Shown one piece after another: positions 32,617-43,254 of a stretch of DNA of 64,000 nt; position 1 is the first letter of the stretch, and the number at the start of each line of letters is the position of its first letter. The notes beneath the pieces were generated by a model. That model ran no database searches, was not told where the DNA came from, and was given only the letters and a program-made list of their open reading frames with translations. Source of the DNA: Botryosphaeria dothidea (Eukaryota > Ascomycota > Dothideomycetes > Botryosphaeriales > Botryosphaeriaceae). The position numbers and the translations under genes are program-made. The stretch is from positions 2,170,001-2,234,000 of the forward strand of contig WWBZ02000073.1 of assembly GCA_011503125.2 (NCBI GenBank), given 5' to 3'.

Positions 32617-34430
32617 TTTGTCGGAGGTTGCTGTCAAGGAAGGTTGCTGTCAAGGTTCCGCTGGACGGGCAAAGTTGCCGTCCAGCTGCGCGAACACGCG
32701 GGCCGAGAATTGCCGTGTCACGTGCATTTACCGGTTATCGCCGGGAGATCGGACTTAAGATAGGGAAATGTGGGGGCTGAAAACCGTTGGCCACGCTGCC
32801 CGTCATCGGCTGGGGTTCTGCTTTATTTTTGCTCAGGAGAGGCTTCCGGGGACACACAACGATCCCGGAGAACAAGGTCTCAACAAGGTTGACAGCCAAA
32901 GTATGATCGAGCCGAGGCCTCACCTTGCTACAACTGTTCGCAACGGGGATGCGGGACTTTGGAGGGTGATCCCGCAAGTTTGGATTTTGCACAAGTTGTT
33001 CCCGGGTCCCGTTTCGAAACAGCTGCTGCCGCTGCCCACTCCCCGATATGGCGTCAGGGTGGCAGAAGAGGCACAAACTTCACTACAGAGACAGCCAGAC
33101 AACCCAATTTGCCGCTGAGCATCTTTGACACTTACTTTGGAGCCCACGGTCTGACCACCCTCAAAGCGTGGGATGGGGCTCAGCAAAAGATGACCGGTCA
33201 CATTCATGCCGCCCGTCGCACATGGGGACAGCAAGGCTGGCTAAATAGAGTTCGTGGGAGATGGAGATGACTCGAGCCATGCAATGAACCAGTGCTCCCA
33301 CCAGCTATTTTTTCGCGTCTGAGACACAGCATGCCTCCGGTAACGCCAGCACGAAGCTGAAACGAACCCATGGTACAGCGCCAAGATGACGAAAAGATGA
33401 TGAGAAGTGGAACAAGAGTTAGAAGGCGCCCGAGTAATAGTCAGCAGCGTTCGGAACGGGACAGCACAGCATGCCCGTTTGGGTAATTGATAAGATGGCG
33501 CCTCACCGCCCGGGGGCTGGCCGCTGGGGGTCGCGTTGCGCGGGCCGGGGATGGATTTCTTCCAAGAAACAGAGTGCTTGCAATAGGTCGTACCTCCGAT
33601 TGGGCGTCCGGCAGAGCGGTTGACGAACGGCGCAGCCGCCAGCGGGAGCAGAGCAGCGGCGAGGGAGTGGTGCCCGACCAGCGGCGGCGAAGGCTCGCAA
33701 TCTGATGTAGAAAGTTTTTGTTTTCGGCCGCGGGGCTCGAGTGGGTGGTGGCAGTTGCTAGCGGTGCGCCGACGTCATACCCGTTCTGCGACGGGTCTCT
33801 GTACCTAATGGACCGACACGGCCCCTCCGGCCTCCCGAGCAAGATAAGGCCGCGATGGCGACAGGCTCGCTGGCCAGCCTCGCACCCTCGGGGCGCGGGC
33901 GAACGGCGGGCGAAGCTGCTTGCGTGCGACGGCTATCGTATGCAGGGCTGCGCGCTGCGCTCGACATGCAATGGGCCTGTCAGTGAGTGCCGGGCGCCTC
34001 ACCACCACGCAACGGCGCTGCACCGCCGCCGCGGCGGTGGAGGCGGCGCGCCAGGTTGGCAGCCTGCTTGCTGACGATACCAGTGCCGCGCGGGTGATGA
34101 AGCGAGGGGTCCCCGTCCGTGGGCGGCTTTGCGCACTGCGGGACCTTCGTCATTGAGCTGCTCCTCCGCTACAAAACAACCGCGCCTTTCCAGAACGCTC
34201 TATCCGCCACGCCTGCTGCTGGCCCTCTGCCAAACACCTCTGCCCACCGGCCCCGTCATCGTGTACCCACATTATTTCCCTTAGTCGACTCGCACGCTCC
34301 AAGCCCGCAGCCCAGCTTGCCCTAGGTACTTACTTCTTTCTGCCCGCCGCCTGCTGCCCACCACAGCCCCGCGCGCGCCCTCTTCGCTTTCTCTGCCTCT
34401 CACCACCTCCACACCCGCACACTCCTCACA
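32617..34430. other. Divergent intergenic region of 1.8 kb before 6-phosphogluconolactonase
   Basis: It separates two opposite starts. The last 250 bp before 34431 are strongly pyrimidine-rich, ending in a CT/CA-rich leader, as is common before highly expressed fungal genes. No other gene is supported. Confidence 0.5.
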
Positions 34431-35213
34431 ATGGGCAAGCCGCCGAATCTTTACGCCTTCCCCGACGACAATGAGCTCGCTAAGAGCCTGCGCGTCTACG
34501 TAGTCGATGCCCAGAACAGCGCATTGGAGCGTCATGGCGTCTTCCGCCTCGCCGTCTCCGGCGGCTCGCTCCCCAAGGTCCTCGCGAAAGCCCTGCTCTC
34601 CCAAGGCGAGGGCAAGGTCGACTTTGCCAAGTGGGAGGTCTTCTTCGCCGATGAGCGTGCCGTCCCGCTCGACCACGCCGACAGCAACTACGGCTTGTTG
34701 AAGGCCGAGCTGCTCGACAAGATCCCCGCAGAGTTGGGCAAGCCTAAGGTGTACCCGGTCGACACCCAGTACCTCGATGATGTCCAGGAGCTGGCGGACC
34801 AGTACGAGCAGACGCTCGTCAAAGCCTTCGCTGCGCGCGACAGCGTCAAAATCCCAATGTTCGACCTGATCCTTCTGGGCTGCGGCCCCGATGGCCACAC
34901 CTGCAGCCTCTTCCCCGGCCACCCTCTACTCCGCGAGACTCAAGCCTGGGTCCTGCCCATCGAAGACTCCCCGAAGCCTCCGCCCAAGAGGATTACCCTG
35001 TCCCTCCCCGTTGCGTCACACGGCATCAAGATCGGATTCGTCGGAACCGGTGCTGGCAAGAAGGAAATCATGCGACAGATTTTCGATACCGAGGAGGGTC
35101 ACGCATTGCCTTGCGGTCTGGTAAACTCAATGGCTCAGGAGAGGGTGACGTGGTTCACGGATTATGCGGCGGTTGAAGGCGTGCAGTTCCCAGTCAGGAG
35201 AAGCAGCCTGTAG
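34431..35213 (+). CDS. 6-phosphogluconolactonase (oxidative pentose phosphate pathway)
   Basis: It hydrolyses 6-phosphoglucono-delta-lactone to 6-phosphogluconate, the second step of the oxidative pentose phosphate pathway, in the cytosol. It is a single exon of 260 residues, the normal size for the Sol3/Sol4 family. Motifs in order are RLAVSGGSLPKVLAKAL (phosphate/sugar loop), WEVFFADERAVPLDHADSNY (catalytic DER and downstream SNY), FDLILLGCGPDGHTCSLFPG (with the active-site His) and RITLSLP near the C-terminus. No targeting signal is visible. The start ATG is preceded by ACAA and a pyrimidine-rich leader. Housekeeping function and high expression are likely from the codon choice (C/G-ending codons) and leader. 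Confidence 0.96.
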   Translation: MGKPPNLYAFPDDNELAKSLRVYVVDAQNSALERHGVFRLAVSGGSLPKVLAKALLSQGEGKVDFAKWEVFFADERAVPLDHADSNYGLLKAELLDKIPAELGKPKVYPVDTQYLDDVQELADQYEQTLVKAFAARDSVKIPMFDLILLGCGPDGHTCSLFPGHPLLRETQAWVLPIEDSPKPPPKRITLSLPVASHGIKIGFVGTGAGKKEIMRQIFDTEEGHALPCGLVNSMAQERVTWFTDYAAVEGVQFPVRRSSL

Positions 35214-35799
35214 AGATTGGAAGGTTGGGGTGGTGGTGAATGGGGATCGGATCCGAAAGCTTCATGAGCTACGTCTTGAACGACCAGGCGTCTTCCGGGG
35301 TTCTCTCGTTTTTGTCGATGGAGATATCCAAAGCGTGTTTTTGCGACGGCTGGCTCAGTCGATTGTTAGCTTGGCATGGCCCACCACTAAGATGTTGCTC
35401 GATTGGCTATAGAATTGGAGACTGACGGGCCGTTCACTCAATCTGCGATGTATCGTCTTACTTAACGTGTGCTGGCGCATGAATGTGAACTCGGGTATGC
35501 ATCCCGAGGACCTGGTGGTTTTGAATTCCAGAGGCAAATCCCTTTCGAAAGCAAAGCAGAGGAGCATGTTTCGATGTTGCGGCGGGAGGCAATTCGAGCC
35601 TGTGACACGTGACGGTCGCGCTCGCGTTCCTGTGGACACACGAGCTAGCAAACAATGCGTAGGGCCGCTAAGATCAATACCACTGCTGCAGGCACGCACG
35701 CACCCCTTGTCGCCCGACCCAGCGCACTTACCCTTCGCCCCGCGCAATCGCAGAACGCGCTCGTGATGGACATCAGAGTTCAACGACTGCTACTTCGTC
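35214..35799. other. Intergenic, 6PGL 3' UTR and promoter of next gene
   Basis: 586 bp without a supported gene. Confidence 0.5.
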
Positions 35800-37446
35800 A
35801 TGTCCTTCGTACGTACCGCTGACACGCGACACGCTTGAACATCTCACTGACCGTCGCAGCTCCCTGAACCCACGCGAAGCCCGGCGCAATCGACCCCATC
35901 GCGACTCCCCACGCTCTCGAGGCGCCCGACCGCCGGCGCAGCAGACAAGGAAAATGGATCCAGAAAGCGCAACCTGCTCCCCCAGCCTACCGCCTCGAAG
36001 ATAACTGGCTCTTCTTCCGCAGCACAGCCAGAGAAAGGCGATCGCAATGCCGGGCAATCCGGCCAGCCAGCCCTCCAAATCAGGCCGCTGAATCGGACGC
36101 AGAGTGTCAGCGCAAAGTCGATTGCTGCAAGCAAAGCCGAAGACTCGACAAAGCGAGCCATGCCTCCTCCTGCCCCCTCCGGCGTGAATCGCACGCGGTC
36201 GTTGCGGAAACCCACGGCTGGTCAGAGTGCAGCGCCAGGGCTGCGCGCTCCGACGAAGATTGGTACCTCCTCAGGCGCTTCAAACTCGGCGTCTTCGAAA
36301 TCAGAATCTGTCTCACAGCCCTGCTCCGGCCGCAGCACCAGGCCAGGCTCACCAACATCGTCGTCAACGCAAAACACGGCACCCCAGAAGGCACCGAGTC
36401 AAAGGGAGCGCTCAAGAGCTGCTACAGTATCGTCACCTCAGACGGAGCGGACGCGGCCGGCAGCGACGTCGCAGAAGGTCCCGCCCCCATCCAGCAGTGG
36501 GCTGAAGGGCGGAGGCACGGCCCTCAAGCACGCCAGGTCGAGGTCAGAGCTACCGAGTGCGGCAGCGCGGATGCAACCGAGCACCGCATCGTCCCGAGCG
36601 GCACCGGCCTTAGATAAAGAACCTAAACTGGCGGCCAAGCCCGCGTTCTCGACACTGCAGCAGCACTATTCGCCCAAGAAAACAGTCGAACCGAAGAAGG
36701 CTACGGCGGCGTTCTTCCATGCGTCATCAGTAAGCAGTGGGGGCGCGGACGCACTATCAGCCGAAGTTTTGGCGGTGCAAACGGAACTGCTGCAACTGCA
36801 TCTCCTGCACGAGTCGTCGGCAGAGGTCCAAGCAGAGTGGGAGCGCAGCGCTGAGCATGGGCTGCGGCTGCAGTTCTATGAGGTGGCGACAGCACACCAC
36901 AGCATGCGCAAGAACGAGAGCGAGGTGCAAGAGCTGGTCAACCTGCATGCGCTGCAGGAGTGGAAAAGCGGAAGCGCCACGTTCGGGCTGGCGGAGAATA
37001 TCCAGCTCCTCGGGCCGCTGGTCAACGAGCTGCGGGCGTTGACGGACTCAGGCGGGCGGCACACGCGGGTGGTGCAGGAGTTCGAGGAGTGGGCGGCACG
37101 GGCTGAGGAGGTGTGGGCGGGCAGGGAGAGCAGGCAGAGCGTCGAGGTAGTGGAGGGGCTGGGAGAAGGGTGGAAGGTGGAAGTGGCAACGCTCATTCGC
37201 AAGGTGACGGCACTGGCGCGCGACGCGGACCGGCTGGTAGAGCCGGGGCCGGGATCGAGCATCAGCGCGGTGGTGGGCGGATGCCGGGCACTGGTGACAG
37301 GCATGGTGGGCGAACTGCAGCTTATGAGACGGGTGGAGGGCGAGGTGGGCTCTGACGAGGCACGGTTTGTGGATATGGGGCTGCAGGGAATAGCTGCAGC
37401 GGGCGCGCACGCGCAGGGCAGCAGCATATCGTGGCGGGACGTGTAG
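35800..37446 (+). CDS. Conserved fungal protein, disordered basic N-terminus and helical C-terminus, unknown function
   Basis: The start is a nine-base first exon (35800..35808, Met-Ser-Phe) spliced over a 51 bp intron (GTACGT...CGCAG) to exon 2, 35860..37446, giving 531 residues. The nearby alternative ATG at 35766 is out of phase with exon 2. Residues 1 to about 200 are Ser/Pro/Arg/Lys-rich and lack order (for example RSPAQSTPSRLPTLSRRPTA and NRTRSLRKPTAGQS). They are typical of microtubule- or nucleic-acid-associated tails. From about residue 290 the protein is helical and acidic: ALSAEVLAVQTELLQLHLLH, SSAEVQAEWERSAEHGLRLQ, WKVEVATLIRKVTALARDAD. I do not recognise a named domain. The long helices with Ser/Pro-rich basic tail resemble spindle or cytoskeletal factors, but this is inference only. 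Confidence 0.75.
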
Positions 37447-38219
37447 TGTGTAAGCAATGCAACTGAATCTGCGTGGCGTCACCAAGCATCAGTGCATGCG
37501 CAGGCTGCCAGGGCCGGGTTCGCTGGTGCAATATTGCAGCATGGAGGGCCTGTGCTGGCAGAGCTGCCGGGCGGCTAGCGCTCGCAAAGAAGGTTTCGGG
37601 ACTGAGCCGCGCGGCGATCCTCTCTGGCACGAGTCGGCTCGAAGCAGCGGTAAGGGAGGAAAAGGGTGGTGATGTCGATGATCTTACCAAGCACCCCCCG
37701 AGGCAGGAGTGGCTTACTCAGCGCGCCTTCTCCTTTGCAACCTTGACTCTTCCGGCCGCTCCCGCGCCCCTACCGCGCACCGCGTGCGCGTGAGGCGGCC
37801 GGGGTCGCGTTCCTGCTACGAGTCTGCAATATCCTCCTGGTCTTGCCAAGCAGAACCGCACCGGCCGTCAGACGGCGGAAATAACCGTCCGTGAGCATAT
37901 ACGCCCCAAGCGCCCGTTTGCCTGGTACACCACCTCTCAACCCAACTGCTCTCTCGTAATCACAGAGTCAGCCAGGCCCACCGCGCGCTCGGCATTGACG
38001 CGAGCTAGGCGGCTCCCTACCCGACGACTCTCCAGCTTTCCCCCATCCCGGAGTAGCTCCACGCATCTCGGACGCTCTGCGGAACCCACTCCGACCGCCT
38101 TATAGCTGCCCGGCCTGGCCAACCACCGCGCAACTGCCCTCCAGCACCCTATCCCGTCCCTGACCACCGAATGGCGGCCGCCCGAGGCCTGCCGTTGACT
38201 CCATCGCCTGGCGGAACTT
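37447..38219. other. Intergenic region before coiled-coil gene
   Basis: 773 bp; the second half is pyrimidine-rich and looks like promoter and leader of the gene at 38220. No other gene supported. Confidence 0.45.
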
Positions 38220-40292
38220 ATGGATTCTGCTGCTGCGCGCTGGAAGAGGCCGTGGGAAGACTCGCATGCCCTCCCGCTTCCCCAGCACCACCACCACCCC
38301 GACGCCCAGCAGCACCACCAGCCGCCGCAGCTCAGTAGCGACCCTGTGCCTGACGACGCGGCTCCGCCAGCGCCATGGCCGCCCCAGTCCCGCCGCGAGT
38401 CCGCCGCGCCGCCGTGGTATCTGGCCGAGTCTCCTTCGGCGGGCACCGCGGCCCAAATGCTCCAGAGTCAGTCCGATGCAACGCAGAACAACAAGAGACG
38501 CCGTCTTCTGCCTGACCAGATCTCGCAATCCAACCCCCATTTCTCACCTGCTCCCGCTGACTCAGCCGGCTACCATGGAAGCGGGGAAGACCACGATGGT
38601 ACACGCATCACTTCTCCTTCCCCCGCCCTCTTTGTCATCTATTGTCTTTGAGTGTGTAATTGACCGCCGTCTCTGCTGACAGACTCGGCTCGAGCCCTAC
38701 CCAGCGAGCCTGGGCGCCAGCAACTGCAGCCACCCTCGCCCGGCATGGCTTCTGCTCGCTTCGATGCCCGTGGCTATCTGCCCGTTGTCTCTTCCCAGGA
38801 AGAGAGGCCTTGTTGCGGTCCAGCCTGCCTTGGTCCGGCATGCGCCAGGCGCCGCGCCCTCATCAACGACATCGTCTCCGAGGTCGACTCGCTCAATGCC
38901 GGCATCCAGCGGATCCTCCTGCGCAGCGACAGCCAGCCACCATCGGTGAGAAGACTGCCGCGTCCTCCTGAGTGCCTCCCCACGGCCATGGGCCCATGTA
39001 CTGACTCCCCCAAGCATTCCTCCGGAGTTGCGAGACTAGGAACCGACCAGGCACTCGCCTTTGCCGTTGACCTCCTGCGATCGAACGTCGCCAGTCTCCG
39101 AGATTTGACAGCCCAGCCCTCCCATCTGCCAGGAGACGGAGTGGACCACCAACCGGGCACCACTGCCGCCGCCGCCGCCGAAATCCGCGATGTCATGAAG
39201 CGAAGATTCGACCCCAACACCAACACGGAACCTCCCTTTCTGCCCCGGCCACCGAGCGGAGACCGTGATCCTTCCCGCACAATCCCTCTACCCGGTCCTC
39301 AAGAGGATTTCCGGAGAAGCTTCCAAGGCAGTAGGGATCCTTTGTCGCCGCGTCATTCTCCTCCAGGAGCACACTCCATCAGCAGCGGAAACGCCTTTAC
39401 CCGACCCCCGTCACCAACTCACAATCATCCTCATACCCACCGAATGCTCCCCTCCCCGACCTCTTTGAATATTCCGCCGCCTTCCACCATCCACACACTT
39501 GCGTCTCCCTCGCCCTCCCTCCTTCCCCAGCCCTCATCCTCCTCAGCCGCGCACTCCGCCCACTTACAAGACCTTCAGCATCAAATCTCACTTAAAACCT
39601 TAGCACTCCAGACACTTCGGCAGGAATACGACGCTCTCCTGTCGAAGCTCGATCGCCAGCGCACCAAGTGCGCCGCTCTTGAAAAGAAATTCGAAGTCAC
39701 CGACGTCGAAATCAACAGCCTCACGACGGAGAAGGAAGAACTGGAGGCCAGGGTCGTAGCGCTCGAGCAGCAAGTCGACGAGTTGAGGGAGCAACGGGAC
39801 GACGCGAGGAGAAGAGAGGTCCAAACCGGAGAGCAGTACAGAAGCATTGTCGAGATGGCCAGCCGGCTCCAGGGAATGGCAGCAGAGGAGAAAAGAGCGT
39901 GGATGCAGGAGCGAGAGGGACTACTGAGGGCTCTGGGGTGGGACGACATTCGAGCGAGGGAACAGAGGGCGGAGGTGGAGAGCGGCATAGCATACATGCC
40001 ATCCGCGACGACCCCCGACGTTGCGGCATCTGGACTGGACAGCTCAAGGAATCTCCTCAGCACCAACCTTCCTGGTCCTCATACCGAACAGGCTTCGGCT
40101 TCCGCCACGTCTCAAGTTATTGCCGCCCTTCGCGTCGAAGTTGCTCAATTACGGTCTCGGACTCAAGCTCTAGAAGCTACCATTCGAGCAATTCGTGACC
40201 AGGGAACGGCCATGGAAGAGGCTTCTCAGGCCGTCGTGGAAGCTGGGAAGAAAATGCGGGAAGCAGCCAGAGGTGCTATTGGAGATGTATGA
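38220..40292 (+). CDS. Conserved fungal coiled-coil protein with Cys-rich motif, unknown function
   Basis: Exons are 38220..38598 and 38683..40292, giving 662 residues. The 84 bp intron (GTACAC...GACAG) joins in frame at EDHDDSARALPSEPG. The N-terminal 170 residues are His/Pro/Gln-rich and disordered with a basic patch (NNKRRRLLP). A Cys cluster follows (RPCCGPACLGPACARRRALI) leading into an amphipathic helix (NDIVSEVDSLNAGIQRILL). This might bind a metal but is not a standard zinc finger that I can name. After a Pro/Ser-rich spacer, residues 440-580 form a long coiled coil (LQDLQHQISLKTLALQTLRQ, LEARVVALEQQVDELREQRD). A further helix ends the protein. The order of disordered head, Cys motif and coiled coil suggests a scaffold or regulator; no function is claimed. 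Confidence 0.75.
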
Positions 40293-43254
40293 AATGTTTT
40301 GGCGATGGGAAAAATTGGGGATATATGAAAGAGGAACAGAGATCTTGGAGATGCTACGGCCACGGTGAGGTCTGATGGCGAAAAAAAGTTGCTTTTTCTC
40401 CCTATGATACCCACAGGCTGAGCCTACTTTACATCTTTTTTTTTTCTTTACGTATTTTCGTTTGTTATTTTCTATTCTCTTTTCCTGTTTCCACACTCTA
40501 AGCGTTGCATCATAGGGGTTGAGAATCTCATTTCTTTTTCTCTTTGGATAACCAATGTATGGGTGGGTGGGCATGTGGTTTTGATGTGACCTACTAGTAT
40601 ACATAAAGGCCTCTTCTCTCCCGCTTCTCTTCTCTCTATTTCCATTAGAGGCGACGTCTCCAGTAGTTTTTTTTTTCAGTCTCGGTCTCCTTTTTCCCGT
40701 ATGAGCATGTGGGTCTGGTTTGGGTTGTTTCTCAAGAATCTCGGGCAGGCAGGTCGCGAGCGCCACTACTCGTGGCAGCATCCGACTCGCCGAAAAGGTC
40801 ACAGAATGGAAAGATTACTCATGGCTCGGCGCCGTTAGCTTCGCGGCTACTGGAGATGACAGAATGCATGATGAGACGCATGGATCAGGAGATCCGAGGA
40901 CGCTGGGATCAAGGGTGTACGGGATGACCATTTCCTTATCTTGTTCTTTTTAATCCTCTCTCTCTCCACGTTCTGGAACCGAAGAGGTTAAAAAAAGGCG
41001 TTCAGCAAGGCCGGACATATGACCAACAGGAACGGTCCGTTTTTGTCGGTCCCTTTTATTTTCTGGGCTATGTTCTTGTTAGGGAAGTTGCGCGGGGGGC
41101 ATGGTGTCCTAAGATCGAAGATCGGCGGTACTGCGCCCCTTCCTTCGTCACAGTTTTTAACGAGCGGAAGCTTCGATGTCAACTCTCCGGCGGCTTGGTA
41201 CGCAAAACCGTGGGGGCGGGGGTCTTGGTAGGGCCGGCTAGCTTAACGTTACGGCCGGGAGCGGCGACTGATCGACCGGTTTTGAAATGTGGAGGGCCCT
41301 ATCTTATTCTTTTTTAAGGTGTTGTTACATGTAGGATTAGGCCGTTATCCGACGGGGATTTTTGGTAGCTGCTATGTTAATCGCGGATGTTTTCGTGTGT
41401 ACTCCCGGCGCCTTTTTTATGCCTTGTTTTTTTTTTTACACCGACCGGCATTTGCCGTATTTATGCGTTCGAGGCTTTCATTTTCTTTACATATGAGATG
41501 GCGCTCTATGCTAATGAGGGGCGATTTTATGGCGTTTGAATGTAGCCGCGTGGGGAATCAAAGATGGGGAGATGATCAAGACATGTCGAATTTCGTATTC
41601 CAGAAATGGGTGGGTTTCAGGCGGCTCAGGATATCCTAAATGCCGTTCGTGTTCCTGATCATTATTGTCGTGTAAAGTAGCTTATAGTGCGGATCTTTTT
41701 GCTTGCGGGACCTGGCGGATGTACAACTACTGCGCGTGTTTTGTGCTAGTTTCACTCTAATACTACGGTACTGACAACGCACGCGTGATAAGGGGGACCG
41801 GATTGTTCGAGAATGAGCTGGCTGACTTGTGCTAGACGTTTGAGGAAAAGAGAATGGGGGGGGGGTGTGATGGACTCACGGTCAATTATTCGGGTTGTAA
41901 ACGTGGAAGGGCGGTGGCATTCCGCCCTTTTTTTCTTTGCCTCTTTTGAGCGCCAGGCAATCGGGGATCGAGTACTTGATCAGGACGAACGCGAGCAACT
42001 TCGAACTTCTTCGCGACAAAGTGACGCTTTAATCCTTATCTATAAGGCCCTTACGTTCCTCTTTTACTATCCACTATTTGCTCCCGATTACCGTAAACGG
42101 ATGTACTTTGGATGCCCTACAGCTCCGCCCGCGTTTAGTTTTCCCCCTTCCTGCCGGATCATCGGTTGTTCTCCCATCTCTACGTGAATCATAGCAGCAT
42201 GCCGTCCAGTCAACGCTCGGGAGCTTTTACCTCCTTTTAAGAGCCGCGAGTCAAGCGGGGGGAAGACACGCGTTCGGTGAATTCGGACTTGCGGAGCTGG
42301 GTGTTCCTCTTAGGAAGGCCATCCACATTCCGCGTGAATAGATAAGCCACCATCGCTACTCATTTCCTCACTTGGGGCGGTATAACGTCGGTGAGACTCG
42401 TGTAGGCATATAGCCAGTGGGTATATCGCGCAGTATCGCACTACAGACAAATCCCGAGCCTTTCACTGGCTTGCAGTGCTTGGGTTTCAGTCTCTAGGAT
42501 GGGATGAGTCAAGTGATTGGACGACTCAGTCCAGGAATTGCACCACTGTGAGGTTGCATTTCCCCGTCACCTCATCCTTGGCCTCTGATCAGTCATCATA
42601 TAGCGGTAGTTCATCGCCCATCCATATGCCGCTTGACTCTCCTAGCAGTTAGGAAGAGCGTTCACGCACAGCCACTTCGAGACAAGTTTGGGGATCCGTG
42701 CCACACGGAAAAACCGGTACTGCACGGGCATAGGTCGCTTGGACGCATCGTCTGACCCCCCACACTACAGGAACTTGTGCGTCATAATCAATTCTCATTT
42801 CATCGTATCTAGTGTTTGAAGGCTAAAGGGCCGCGCGTGGACCTCGAGGTATCAGTGAAAAGCTCATCCGTGCAAAGGCTCATTCGAGCCAGGCTAGCCC
42901 GACTCAAAGGGGTATCGTGAGACCCAAACCGGGCGCCGGCTAATCCGCAATTGAAAACCAAACCATGCCTGAAATGAGACGAGTGTCGTTATCGTCAATC
43001 AAAAGCTCCACCCAATCCCATCATGTTGTAATACCAGAAAAACAGATCCAAGACACCATGACCCAGCTGAGAAACGAGTGAAAGTTCCAAGGAAACAAAG
43101 AGAAGAAAGGGGGAAAAAAGGGGAGGGGGAGGAAAAAGAAAACCGAGCAATCCGAAGATCCCGGAGAACCCATTGTAAACCGAGCCGCCACCAATGCCAG
43201 AGAAATTCCGTTTTTCACCCAATGATCCTCACCGCCCAAACTGATAGGTGAAAT
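40293..43254. other. Gene-free stretch of almost 3 kb between convergent genes
   Basis: Both neighbours end into this interval. It has poly-T/poly-A runs near 40430-40670, then 2 kb of mixed composition. Frames 41289-41639 and 41813-42187 on the plus strand have no domain, no good codon pattern and would be isolated. No terminal repeats, transposase motifs or tRNA/5S features were found. Confidence 0.5.

Noticed and set aside
41813..42187. 124-codon plus-strand frame between convergent genes
   Set aside because: No motif, irregular composition and poly-Gly/poly-Phe runs from homopolymers; not supported as coding.
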